Positions 44,494 through 52,942 of a stretch of DNA of 64,000 nucleotides are shown here, piece after piece (position 1 is the stretch's first letter; each line of letters begins with the position of its first letter). The notes beneath the pieces are model-generated. The model had not been told where the DNA came from, did no database searches, and saw only the letters and a list, made by a program, of their open reading frames with translations. The DNA is from Pseudorhodoferax sp. Leaf265 (GTDB lineage Bacteria; Pseudomonadota; Gammaproteobacteria; Burkholderiales; Burkholderiaceae_C): contig NZ_LMMT01000012.1 in NCBI RefSeq assembly GCF_001422365.1, positions 436,712-500,711 on the forward strand. Direction: 5' to 3'. The position numbers and the translations under genes are program-made.

Positions 44494-45993
44494 ATGGAAC
44501 TCCTCTCCAACATCGCCATGGGCCTGCAGGTGGCCGTGCTGCCGCAGAACCTGCTGTTCTGCTTCGTCGGCGTGCTGCTGGGCACGCTGATCGGTGTGCT
44601 GCCCGGCATCGGCGCGGTGGCCACCATGGCGATGCTCTTGCCCATCACCTTCCACCTGCCGCCGGCCACCTCGCTGATCATGCTGGCCGGCATCTACTAC
44701 GGCGCGCAATACGGCGGCTCGACCACGGCCATCCTGGTCAACCTGCCGGGCGAGGCCAACTCGGTCGCCACCACGCTGGACGGCTACGCGATGGCGCAGA
44801 ACGGCCGCGGCGGCGCGGCGCTGGCGATTGCGGCCATCGGCTCCTTCGTCGCGGGCACGGTGGCCACGCTGCTGATCTCGGTGTTCGGCCCGGGCATGGC
44901 GGCGCTGGCGCTCCAATTCGGCCCGGTCGAGTACTTCTCGTTGATGCTGCTGGGCCTGGTCTGCTCCATGGTGCTGGCCAACGGCTCGCTGTCCAAGGCC
45001 GTGGTCATGATCGTCTTCGGCATGTTCCTGGGCCTGGCCGGCACCGACGCCAACTCGCCCATGCCGCGCCTGACCTTCGGCGTCATGGAACTGGCCGACG
45101 GCATCGACTTCGTGGCCATCGCGGTCGGCCTGTTCGGCCTGACCGAGATCATGCTCAACCTGGAACACAAGCCGCGCGAGGTGCAGGCCGTGCCCATGCA
45201 CGAGCTGCTGCCAACCAAGGAAGAACTGAAGGAAAGCATCGGCCCCATCCTGCGCGGCACGCTGCTGGGCTCGGTGCTGGGCGTGCTGCCCGGCGGCGGC
45301 GCGCTGCTGGCCTCGTTCGGCGCCTATGCGCTGGAGAAGAAATTGAGCCGCACGCCCGAGCGCTTCGGCAAGGGCGCCATCGCCGGCGTGGCCGCGCCCG
45401 AATCGGCCAACAACGCGGGCGCGCAGACTTCGTTCATCCCGCTCCTGACGCTGGGCGTGCCGTCCAACGCCATCATGGCCGTGATGGCCGGCGCCATGAC
45501 CATCCAGGGTATCGTGCCGGGCCCGCAGGTCATGACCGAACACGCCACGCTGTTCTGGGGAATGATCGCCAGCATGTGGGTCGGCAACCTGATGCTGGTG
45601 GTGCTGAACCTGCCGCTCGTGGGCCTGTGGGTCAAGCTGCTGCAGGTGCCCTACCGGCTGCTGTACCCGGCCATCGTGTTCTTCTGCGCGATCGGCATCT
45701 ACAGCATCAACAACCGCGCGCTCGACGTCTACCTCGCGGTCGGCATCGGCCTGCTGGGCTACCTGATGGTCAAGCTCGGTTTCGAGGCCACGCCGCTGGT
45801 GCTGGGCTTCATCCTGGGGCCGATGATGGAAGAGAACTTCAAGCGCGCCATGCTGCTGTCGGGCGGCGATGCCCAGACCTTCGTCGAGCGGCCGATCAGC
45901 GCCGGCCTGCTCGTGGCCGCCGCGCTGATGCTCGCGGCCATGGCCCTGCCCGGCGTCAAGCGCACCCGCGCCGAAGCGCTCAAAGAAGACTGA
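44494..45993 (+). CDS. tctA: Tripartite tricarboxylate transporter, large membrane subunit TctA
   Basis: A 499-residue polytopic permease with family motifs FVGVLLGTLIGVLPGIGAVA, YYGAQYGGSTTAILVNLPGE and VLGVLPGGGALLASFGAYAL, and a second conserved half (AAPESANNAGAQTSFIPLLT, LGVPSNAIMAVMAGAM). It works with TctC and TctB to import the ligand using an ion gradient. AGGAG precedes the start. Confidence 0.95.
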   Translation: MELLSNIAMGLQVAVLPQNLLFCFVGVLLGTLIGVLPGIGAVATMAMLLPITFHLPPATSLIMLAGIYYGAQYGGSTTAILVNLPGEANSVATTLDGYAMAQNGRGGAALAIAAIGSFVAGTVATLLISVFGPGMAALALQFGPVEYFSLMLLGLVCSMVLANGSLSKAVVMIVFGMFLGLAGTDANSPMPRLTFGVMELADGIDFVAIAVGLFGLTEIMLNLEHKPREVQAVPMHELLPTKEELKESIGPILRGTLLGSVLGVLPGGGALLASFGAYALEKKLSRTPERFGKGAIAGVAAPESANNAGAQTSFIPLLTLGVPSNAIMAVMAGAMTIQGIVPGPQVMTEHATLFWGMIASMWVGNLMLVVLNLPLVGLWVKLLQVPYRLLYPAIVFFCAIGIYSINNRALDVYLAVGIGLLGYLMVKLGFEATPLVLGFILGPMMEENFKRAMLLSGGDAQTFVERPISAGLLVAAALMLAAMALPGVKRTRAEALKED

Positions 45994-46014
45994 ACCGTTC
46001 CCAGGAGACCCCCC

Positions 46015-47007
46015 ATGACGACATCCGACGTGCAGACCCCGTTGCGCCTGCGCTTCATCCTGAACACCTTCTATTCCGGCCCGCAGGCCTGGTTCTTCGT
46101 GGCCGAGGACAAAGGCTACTTCCGCGAGGAGGGTCTGGCCCTGGAGTTCACCGAGGGCGACACGCTGGCCAATGCCGTGCCGCGCCTGGCCGACGGCCTG
46201 TACGACGCGGGCTACGGCGACATGAACGCGCTGGTCGAGTGCGCGGCCAGCCGGCCCGAGGAGGCGCCGGTGGCCGTGTTCGCCATGCACAACCGATCGC
46301 CGTACACGATTGCCGTGCCGGCCGATGGGCCGGTGCTGGCGCCGCAGGACCTGGCCGGCAAGCGCCTGGTGACGCACCCCAACGATGCAGCCTGGCGCAT
46401 GTTCCCCGAGTTCTGCGCGGCCTGCGGCATCGCACCGGACAGCGTGTCCATCGAAGTCTCGGCGCTGCCGCACAAGGACATCGTGCCGCTGATGCTGCAA
46501 GGCCGTTGGGACGGCTTGTTCGGCTTCGTCAACACCATTCGCGCGCAGACCATCGAGGCCGGGCTGGATGCCGACCGGCTGCTGCGCCACTTCGAGTGGC
46601 AACACCACGTGCCCTCGCTGTACGGCGCGGCGCTGATGGTCACGCCGACGCTGCGCGATGCGCACCCCGGGGCCGTGGCGGGTCTGGTGCGGGCCGTGAA
46701 CCGGGGCCTGGCCGACACCGTGGCCGATCCCGACGCGGCCATCGCAGCCGTGGCGCGGCGCAACCCTGGCCTGGACCGGGTGGCCAACCGGGCCCGCCTG
46801 GTCGGCACGCTGGGCTTGGAGATGGCGCATCCCGAGGGGGCGCGCATCGGCATCGGTGCGGTCAACCCCGAGCGGCTGACGGCGACCGCCGCGCTCATGG
46901 CGCAGGCCAAGGCCCTGCCGTCCGTGCCGGCCGCCACGCGCCTGTTCGACGCCGGCTTCCTGCCGCCGCTCGCCGCGCGCGTGCGCACGCTGGCGCAGCT
47001 GCTGTGA
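46015..47007 (+). CDS. NMT1/THI5-like (ABC-type substrate-binding fold) protein without signal peptide
   Basis: A 330-residue protein with the fold of nitrate/sulfonate/taurine-type binding proteins: YSGPQAWFFVAEDKGYFREE, LANAVPRLADGLYDAGYGDM, DLAGKRLVTHPNDAAWRMF and KDIVPLMLQGRWDGLFGFVN. It starts MTTSDVQTPLRLRF and has no hydrophobic signal, so it is probably cytoplasmic, as in THI5-like enzymes. No ABC permease or ATPase genes follow. Its stop overlaps the start of the UraD-like gene (TGATG). A role in binding or converting the imported compound is inference. Confidence 0.78.
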   Translation: MTTSDVQTPLRLRFILNTFYSGPQAWFFVAEDKGYFREEGLALEFTEGDTLANAVPRLADGLYDAGYGDMNALVECAASRPEEAPVAVFAMHNRSPYTIAVPADGPVLAPQDLAGKRLVTHPNDAAWRMFPEFCAACGIAPDSVSIEVSALPHKDIVPLMLQGRWDGLFGFVNTIRAQTIEAGLDADRLLRHFEWQHHVPSLYGAALMVTPTLRDAHPGAVAGLVRAVNRGLADTVADPDAAIAAVARRNPGLDRVANRARLVGTLGLEMAHPEGARIGIGAVNPERLTATAALMAQAKALPSVPAATRLFDAGFLPPLAARVRTLAQLL

Positions 47008-47873
47008 TGGCGGCCCTGCCCACGCTCGCGCTGCTCAACGCGGCCGACGCGTCAGCGTTCTCGGACCACCTTGGCGAGGTGTTCGAGCACGCGCCCTGGG
47101 TCGCCGCAGCCATCGTCGACCAGCGGCCCTTCGCGAGCGCGGATGCGCTGCACCGCGCGATGCTGGCGGCCGTGGCCGCGCGGCCCGAGCAGGCGCGCGT
47201 GGCGCTGTTCAACGGCCACCCTGAACTGGCCGGCGCGGCCGCCCGTCTGGGCGACATGACGGCCGACTCGGTGCGCGAGCAAGGGGGGCTGGCGCTGGGC
47301 GCGCTGGGCGCCGAGGACAGCGCGCGCTGGGATGCGCTCAACGCGGCCTACCGCGCGCGCTTCGGCTTTCCGTTCATCCTGTGCATCAAGCGGCACACGC
47401 GGGCCTCGGCGCTCGCGGTCTTCGCGCAACGCCTTGCCAACGACCGTGCCACCGAACTGGCCAACACGCTGGCCGAGATCGGCCGCATCACGCGGCTGCG
47501 GCTGGCCGGGCGCATCGCGGACCACGGCTTGGACGGCCTGCACGGCAGCGTGGTGGTGCAGGTGCTGGACAGCCAGCACGGCCGGTTGGCTGAAGGCCTG
47601 CGCGTGGCGCTGCACGACGCCGATGGCGCGCCGCTGGCCGAGGCGGTGCAAGAGGGCCGCGGCCTGACCCTGCTGGCCGGCGCCCCGTTGCGCATGGGCC
47701 GTTACGAACTGCGCCTGCACCTGGGGGACTACCTTCGGCAACTGGGCGCTGCGGGCGCCTTGCTGGATGTCGTGCCCATCGCCTTCGCCATCGATGCGCC
47801 CGAGGCCAGCTACCGGCTCACGCTCTCGGTCGCTCCCTGGGCCTACAGCCTGGTCTGCGTGCGCGAAGGCTGA
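47007..47873 (+). CDS. Fusion of OHCU decarboxylase (UraD-like) and degenerate transthyretin-like domain
   Basis: A 288-residue two-domain protein. Residues about 1-170 match OHCU decarboxylase of urate breakdown: HPELAG with catalytic-type His71, SVREQGGLALG (Glu91), and the NAAYRARFGFPFILCIKRH block (112-130). Residues about 178-288 have the outline of the transthyretin/5-hydroxyisourate hydrolase fold (VVVQVLDSQHGRLAEGLRV ... APEASYRLTLSVAPWAYSL). However, the N-terminal catalytic His of HVLD is Gln, the HYH of the C-terminal strand is replaced, and the terminal YRGS is missing. The second domain is thus unlikely to be a normal hydrolase. No uricase, allantoinase or xanthine dehydrogenase gene is nearby. 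Confidence 0.75.
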   Translation: MAALPTLALLNAADASAFSDHLGEVFEHAPWVAAAIVDQRPFASADALHRAMLAAVAARPEQARVALFNGHPELAGAAARLGDMTADSVREQGGLALGALGAEDSARWDALNAAYRARFGFPFILCIKRHTRASALAVFAQRLANDRATELANTLAEIGRITRLRLAGRIADHGLDGLHGSVVVQVLDSQHGRLAEGLRVALHDADGAPLAEAVQEGRGLTLLAGAPLRMGRYELRLHLGDYLRQLGAAGALLDVVPIAFAIDAPEASYRLTLSVAPWAYSLVCVREG

Positions 47874-49103
47874 TCAGCAGCAGGCCGCGGCGTGCACCAC
47901 GTCCTGCCGGGCGCCACGCCGGGCGGACCACAGCACCAGCAGCAGCGCCAGGATGGCGACGGCGGCGCCCGCGACCATCACGGCCGCATAGCCCAGCCCT
48001 GCGCTCAGCACGGCCGCGCCCATGGCCGCGCCCACCGCGTTGCCGAGGTTGAACGCGCCGATGTTGACGGCCGAGGCCAGGCCAGGCGCCTCGGCCGCCG
48101 CGCGCATCACGCGCATCTGGATCGGCGGCACGACGGCGAACGCGCCGATGCCCCAGACCAGCACGCCGACGGCCGCGCCGATGTGCGTCTGCGCCAGCCA
48201 CGGGAAGGCCAGCATGCTGGCCGCGATCAGCAGCAGGAAGCCGATCAGCGTCTTGTCGACCGAGCGGTCGGCGAACTTGCCGCCCAGGCTGTTGCCGATC
48301 GTGAAGCCGACACCGGCCAGCGCCAGCAGGCCGGTGATGAGCGCGGGCGAAGCCGCATTGAAGGTCTTGAGCGCAGGCGAGATGTAGGTGTAGAGCGAGA
48401 ACATCGCGGCCGAGCTCAGCACCGTGGTCAGCATGGCGGCCAGCACCACGGGCCGCGTGAGCACCCGCAGTTCGGCCCGCACGTCGGTGCGCGCCCGTGC
48501 GGCATGGTCGCGCGGCAGTGCCAGGCGCAGCGCGAGCATGGCCAGCACGCCCAGCGCCGCGATGGCGGCGAAGGACTGGCGCCAGCCCACGCTGTCGGAC
48601 AGCCAGGTCGCGGCCGGCACGCCGCCGATGTTGGCCAGCGTGAGGCCCATGAACATGGTGGCGACCGCGCTGGCCTGCTTGTTCGGCGGCACCAGGCTGG
48701 CCGCGACGACGGCGCCGATGCCGAAGAAGGCGCCGTGCGTGAGGCTGGTGACCACGCGCGCCACCATCAGGCTGGCGTAGCCGGGCGCCAGCGCCGACAA
48801 CAGGTTGCCCAGCGTGAAGATGGCCATCAGCACCATTAAGGCCTTGCGCCGCGACCAGTGCCCCAGCAGCAGCGTCATGAAGGGGGCGCCCAGCGTCACG
48901 CCGATGGCGTAGGCCGAGACCAGCAGGCCGGCGGACGGGATGGACACGTCCACGCCCTCGGCGATGGACGACAACATGCCCATGGGGCCGAATTCGGTCG
49001 TGCCGATGCCGAAGGAGCTGATGGCCAGGGCCAGCAGCGGCCCTGTGGCGCTGCGGGCGGGGCCGCTGGTTGCGGCCTGGGTGGATGGGGTGGTGGCGTG
49101 CAT
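47874..49103 (-). CDS. Major facilitator superfamily efflux protein (AraJ/DHA1-like)
   Basis: A 409-residue transporter with about 12 membrane segments. Motifs: FGIGTTEFGPMGMLSSIAEG near the N-terminus, GHWSRRKALMVLMAIF (loop 2-3 signature) and GKFADRSVDKTLIGF (loop 8-9). It resembles drug/metabolite exporters of the AraJ/YdhP type. The start at 49103 is preferred to an upstream in-frame ATG. It is divergent from a LysR gene that is fused by overlap to a FUSC efflux gene. Its stop directly abuts the converging UraD-like gene. Confidence 0.85.
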   Translation of the reverse strand: MHATTPSTQAATSGPARSATGPLLALAISSFGIGTTEFGPMGMLSSIAEGVDVSIPSAGLLVSAYAIGVTLGAPFMTLLLGHWSRRKALMVLMAIFTLGNLLSALAPGYASLMVARVVTSLTHGAFFGIGAVVAASLVPPNKQASAVATMFMGLTLANIGGVPAATWLSDSVGWRQSFAAIAALGVLAMLALRLALPRDHAARARTDVRAELRVLTRPVVLAAMLTTVLSSAAMFSLYTYISPALKTFNAASPALITGLLALAGVGFTIGNSLGGKFADRSVDKTLIGFLLLIAASMLAFPWLAQTHIGAAVGVLVWGIGAFAVVPPIQMRVMRAAAEAPGLASAVNIGAFNLGNAVGAAMGAAVLSAGLGYAAVMVAGAAVAILALLLVLWSARRGARQDVVHAAACC

Positions 49104-49213
49104 GGCGGGCAGGGTGGTGTGTCTAGGGATAACCCGGAGACGGCGATTGTGGCGATGCACACCTTTCCAGTAAACGGCAGAATTTCGAAAATACTTTTGC
49201 TTTGATTGAGAAA
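49104..49213. promoter_or_regulatory. Divergent promoter region of the MFS and LysR-FUSC genes
   Basis: This 110-bp gap becomes AT-rich toward the LysR start. AATTTCGAAAATA at about 49180-49193 is a near-palindrome that could be the LysR operator. No -35/-10 pair can be called firmly. Confidence 0.3.
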
Positions 49214-50173
49214 ATGAAGCTGACGCTCGAAGAAGTCACCGTGTTCCTGACCGTCGTGGACACGGGCTCGCTGACCGCCGCGGCCGAGCACCTGGGCCAG
49301 CCGGTCTCCACCACGAGCCGGCTGCTGGCGCGGCTCGAAGACAAGCTGCAGACCACCTTGCTGCGCCGGACCACGCGGCGGCTGGACCTGACCGACGAGG
49401 GCTGCAACTTCGTGCACGACGCGCGCCAGATCCTGGAGTCGGTGCGCGTGGCCGAAGACCGGCTCATGGAACGGCGCGGCCGGCTGGCGGGCCCGCTGCA
49501 CATCGATGCGGCCTCGCCCTTCGTGCTGCACGTGCTGGTGCCGCTGCTGCCGGGCTACCGCGCGCTGCACCCGGGCGTGGACCTGGTGCTCAACAGCAAC
49601 GAGGGCTTCATCGACCTGCTGGAGCGCCGCGTGGACCTGGCCATCCGCATCGGCGAGCTCAAGGATTCGACGCTGCACAGCCGCTTGCTGGGCCAGGTGC
49701 GCAACCGGCTCGTGGCCAGCCCGGACTACCTGGCCCGCCGCGGCACGCCGGCCGACGCCGAAGCGCTGCGTGCGCACGAGCTGCTGGGTTTCAGCCAGCC
49801 CGAGGCGCTGAACCTGTGGCCCGTGCAGCATGCCGATGGCCGCCCCGCGCGCATCCAGCCCACGCTGCTGTCGTCCAGCGGCGAGACGCTGCGCCAGATG
49901 GCGATCGCGGGCATGGGCATCACCTACCTGGGCGACTTCATGACCGCGCGCGACATCGCGCAAGGCCGGCTGGTGGAGGTGCTGCCGCAGGCCACGCTGT
50001 ACAGGCCGCGGCCCGTGCACGCGGTCTACCACCAGCAGTCGGCCGTGTCGGTGCGCATCGCCTCGATGGTGGGCTACCTGGCCGAGGCCATGCGGGCGCC
50101 CGAAGCCGAGTGGGCAACCTATGTGCCACCCGCGGCGTCTAAGATCGCCGGCCCCATGAAGGAGCCGCGTTGA
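49214..50173 (+). CDS. LysR-family regulator of the efflux cluster
   Basis: A 319-residue LysR regulator: winged helix VFLTVVDTGSLTAAAEHLGQ-PVSTTSRLLARLEDKL, then an effector domain (GPLHIDAASPFVLHVLVPLL, LLERRVDLAIRIGELKDSTL). The ATG at 49214 is used; a TTG at 49202 is in frame. It belongs to the broad group that often controls neighbouring efflux genes. Its stop TGA overlaps the TTG start of the FUSC gene, so the regulator and exporter are cotranslated. Confidence 0.9.
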   Translation: MKLTLEEVTVFLTVVDTGSLTAAAEHLGQPVSTTSRLLARLEDKLQTTLLRRTTRRLDLTDEGCNFVHDARQILESVRVAEDRLMERRGRLAGPLHIDAASPFVLHVLVPLLPGYRALHPGVDLVLNSNEGFIDLLERRVDLAIRIGELKDSTLHSRLLGQVRNRLVASPDYLARRGTPADAEALRAHELLGFSQPEALNLWPVQHADGRPARIQPTLLSSSGETLRQMAIAGMGITYLGDFMTARDIAQGRLVEVLPQATLYRPRPVHAVYHQQSAVSVRIASMVGYLAEAMRAPEAEWATYVPPAASKIAGPMKEPR

Positions 50174-52293
50174 CTTCCCCCTTCGAAGCCATCCGCCGCT
50201 GGCTGGTGCAACTGCCCGCCTACGGCCTGAACGGCATCGGCACGGCATTGGGCGTGCTGCTCGTGCAGTTGCTGGCTGGCGCGCTGGGCGGCCTTCCGGC
50301 CTCGCTGCTGGCTTCGGGCGGCGCCATCTACGCCAGCCTAGCGGACACGCCGAATCCGCCGCACCGCACCTGGCGGCGCGTGGCGATGGCTGCGGCCGTG
50401 GGCCTGGTCTCCAGCGTGCTGGTCACGGCCTTGCGCGGCCATGCCGTGGTGCTGGGCGGGCTGGTCGCCGTGCTGGGCTTCGGTTCCAGCATGCTGCTGG
50501 CCTGGGGGCCGCGCGCAGGGCCGATCTCCTTCGTGCCGGTGCTGGCCATCGTGTTCACCATGGCCGGGCCGGCGCCAGACTCCTGGCAGGTCCAGGTCGA
50601 GCACGCGCTGTGGACGGCCTTCGGCAGCCTGGTCTACCTGGGCTGGGCGCTCATGGCTTCGCGCTGGCTGCAGCCGCGCTACCGCGCGCTGGCGCTGGCG
50701 GCCGTGGTCGAGGGCACGGCCGCGCTGCTGCGCTCACGCGCCGCCATGCTGTCGGCCGGCCCGCGCGAGATCTCGGGCGCGCTGCCCTTGCAGGACTGGA
50801 TGCAGCGGCAGGTGGCGCTGGACGAGCGCCTGCAGCCCGCGCGCGACCTGCTGTTCCCGGCCACCGAGGCGAGCGGCGCGCAGCGCCAGATCGCGATCCT
50901 GCTGCACGCCATCGCGCTGCGCGACACGCTGCTGGGCAGCGAACTCGACCTGGACCTGCTCGGCGACGATGCCGCGGCCGAGCGGTTGCGGCTGGCGCTG
51001 GCGGCGCGCATCGCGGCCACGGCCGACACGCTGGGCTGGCTGGCCCAGGCCGTGCAATGGGACCGGCCCATGGCCGCCGCGCCGGTCGGCGACCAGGGCC
51101 TGCCGGCGGCGCTGGCCGCCTTTGCCGACGATCCACGCCGCAGCGCGCTGGCGGCCGCCCTGGGAGAGCGGGCCCAGCACATCGCCGACGATCTCGCGCG
51201 CATGCTGCAGACCTGGCGCGGCCAGGCCCAGCCCACGCCGCTGAGCGCGGCCGAACTGCAGTTCTTCGTCTCGCCCGAAGGCTGGCCGCTGGCCGCGCTG
51301 GCACCGCACCGACGGCTGTCCTCACCGATCCTGCGCCAGGCCTTGCGCAGCGCCGCGGCGCTGGGCACGGCCTACTTCCTGGCGCTTGCGCTGCCCTGGG
51401 CCTCGCACCCGCACTGGCTGGTGCTCAGCGTGGCCGTGGTGCTGCGCGGCAACCTGGACCAGACCCTGGCCCGGCGCGATGCGCGCGTGGCCGGCACCGC
51501 GCTGGGCTGCCTGCTGGTGCTGCTGTTCGCCTGGCTGGGGCAGACCTGGTTGTCGGGCGTGGCCTTCCTGCTGGCCGTGGGCGTGGCCCACGCCTTCGTC
51601 AACGTGCGCTACCTGGTCACGGCCACGGCGGCCACCATGATGGCGCTGCTGCAGGCCCACATGGCGCACCCGGCCGGCGGCTACGCCATCGGCGAGCGCC
51701 TGGCCGATACGCTGCTGGGCGCGCTGCTGGCCTGGGGCTTTTGCTACGTGCTGCCGGCCTGGGAGCGGCGCAGCCTCGCGCGGCTGATCGCGCGCGTGCA
51801 GGAGGCCGCGCGCGTGCTCGCGGCCGAGGCGCTGCGCTGGCCCGAGGCTGGCCAGTCCGACCTGGCGCTGCGGCTGGCGCGGCGCGAGTTCTACGAGGCG
51901 ATCGGCTCGATCGCCGCCAGCGCCCAGCGCAGCCATGCCGAGCCCACGCGCGTGCAGCTGCCGGTGCCGGCCATGGCCACGCTGCTCACGCGCTGCCATG
52001 TGCTGTTGGCGCAGCTGTCGGCCGTGCGCACCATGCTGGAGCGCCGGCGCGAGCGGCTCGACGAGCCCTCGGCACGCCAGGCGCTCGTGGCGGCGCAGGC
52101 CGAGGTGGCGGGGGTGCTGGCCGGCACCGTGGAATCCGGCGTGGGCGGCCAGGCCGATCCGGACCTGGGCTGGCCCGAGCCGCAGGCGCCGCTGCTGCCC
52201 TGGCTGCAGCGCCGGCTGCAACTCGTGGTGCAGGGCGCGCATGGCGTGCGGCAGGCGGCCACCGCGGTGCAGGCGGCCGGCGCGCGCCGCTGA
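50170..52293 (+). CDS. FUSC-family inner-membrane efflux protein (AaeB-like)
   Basis: A 707-residue protein. The start is a TTG at 50170 overlapping the LysR stop (TTGA); AAGGAG at 50159-50164 with a 5-nt spacer supports it, and no ATG fits. Two blocks of membrane helices (about 15-150 and about 380-530) are separated by a large soluble domain; the second block contains WLVLSVAVVLRGNLDQTLAR and RVAGTALGCLLVLLFAWLG, typical of FUSC/YccS/AaeB proteins. AaeB exports aromatic carboxylic acids. No membrane-fusion subunit gene is adjacent, so the pump may work differently or use one encoded elsewhere. Confidence 0.87.
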   Translation: MTSPFEAIRRWLVQLPAYGLNGIGTALGVLLVQLLAGALGGLPASLLASGGAIYASLADTPNPPHRTWRRVAMAAAVGLVSSVLVTALRGHAVVLGGLVAVLGFGSSMLLAWGPRAGPISFVPVLAIVFTMAGPAPDSWQVQVEHALWTAFGSLVYLGWALMASRWLQPRYRALALAAVVEGTAALLRSRAAMLSAGPREISGALPLQDWMQRQVALDERLQPARDLLFPATEASGAQRQIAILLHAIALRDTLLGSELDLDLLGDDAAAERLRLALAARIAATADTLGWLAQAVQWDRPMAAAPVGDQGLPAALAAFADDPRRSALAAALGERAQHIADDLARMLQTWRGQAQPTPLSAAELQFFVSPEGWPLAALAPHRRLSSPILRQALRSAAALGTAYFLALALPWASHPHWLVLSVAVVLRGNLDQTLARRDARVAGTALGCLLVLLFAWLGQTWLSGVAFLLAVGVAHAFVNVRYLVTATAATMMALLQAHMAHPAGGYAIGERLADTLLGALLAWGFCYVLPAWERRSLARLIARVQEAARVLAAEALRWPEAGQSDLALRLARREFYEAIGSIAASAQRSHAEPTRVQLPVPAMATLLTRCHVLLAQLSAVRTMLERRRERLDEPSARQALVAAQAEVAGVLAGTVESGVGGQADPDLGWPEPQAPLLPWLQRRLQLVVQGAHGVRQAATAVQAAGARR

Positions 52294-52296
52294 GGA

Positions 52297-52917
52297 TCAG
52301 GCTGGCGGGAGACCCAGCAGTTCGCGGTAGTCGCGCGCGGTCTGCGGCGAGGCCGTGTCCAGCGCCTGCTGCCAGGCGGTCTGGTGGCGCAGCACCAGGC
52401 GTGCGTCGGCCACGGCCTTGGAGCGGCAGAACCAGTGGCAGGTGTGCTGCATGAGCAGCAGCTCGGCCATCATGCGGCGTGCCAAAGTCTTCTCGCTCAA
52501 CCCTGCGTTGTTGGCGGCCACCTCGGCGATGCCGCGCGCATGGATCTTGAAGGCCTCGCGCACGTCGAACATCCGGTAGCGCGGCAGCAGCTGCTGGGCC
52601 CAGGGAATCCACATCGGCAGCTTGCTGACCTGGGCCTGCGGCGCGGGCATGGTGGCGACATCGGTGGCGAAGCGCTGGAACTGGCCGGCCAGCGCCTGTT
52701 CGGTGCCGGCCAGTACGCCGCGCACCTGGCGTGCGCGCTCCGCGTCGGACTCGCCGAGCCAGCGCAGGTAGCCGTCGGTCAGCGCTTCCATCTGCTGTTC
52801 GATCTGGTAGGGGCGCAGGTACTGGGCGAGCAGGGCCACGCGGGCCTGCTGTTCGCGCGTCTTGCGCACCTGCGCGGCGATGCCCAGCACGGCCAGCAGC
52901 AGCAGGAGTTCGGTCAT
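52297..52917 (-). CDS. Single-anchor protein of unknown function
   Basis: A 206-residue protein with an N-terminal hydrophobic segment (MTELLLLLAVLGIAAQV) followed by a mostly helical domain. A conserved-looking patch AELLLMQHTCHWFCRSKAVA has two cysteines and two histidines that could bind metal or pack helices. It is the last gene of the corC-to-ygjP run, 25 bp after ygjP. I do not recognise the family. Confidence 0.65.
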   Translation of the reverse strand: MTELLLLLAVLGIAAQVRKTREQQARVALLAQYLRPYQIEQQMEALTDGYLRWLGESDAERARQVRGVLAGTEQALAGQFQRFATDVATMPAPQAQVSKLPMWIPWAQQLLPRYRMFDVREAFKIHARGIAEVAANNAGLSEKTLARRMMAELLLMQHTCHWFCRSKAVADARLVLRHQTAWQQALDTASPQTARDYRELLGLPPA

Positions 52918-52942
52918 GGGTGCGCGCTCCGCGCGAAAGAGG

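Noticed and set aside
41950-46830. The LysR frame stays open upstream to 46830 (1626 codons)
   Set aside because: It runs antisense through tctC, tctB and tctA, which are unmistakable; only the part from 42906 is a LysR protein.
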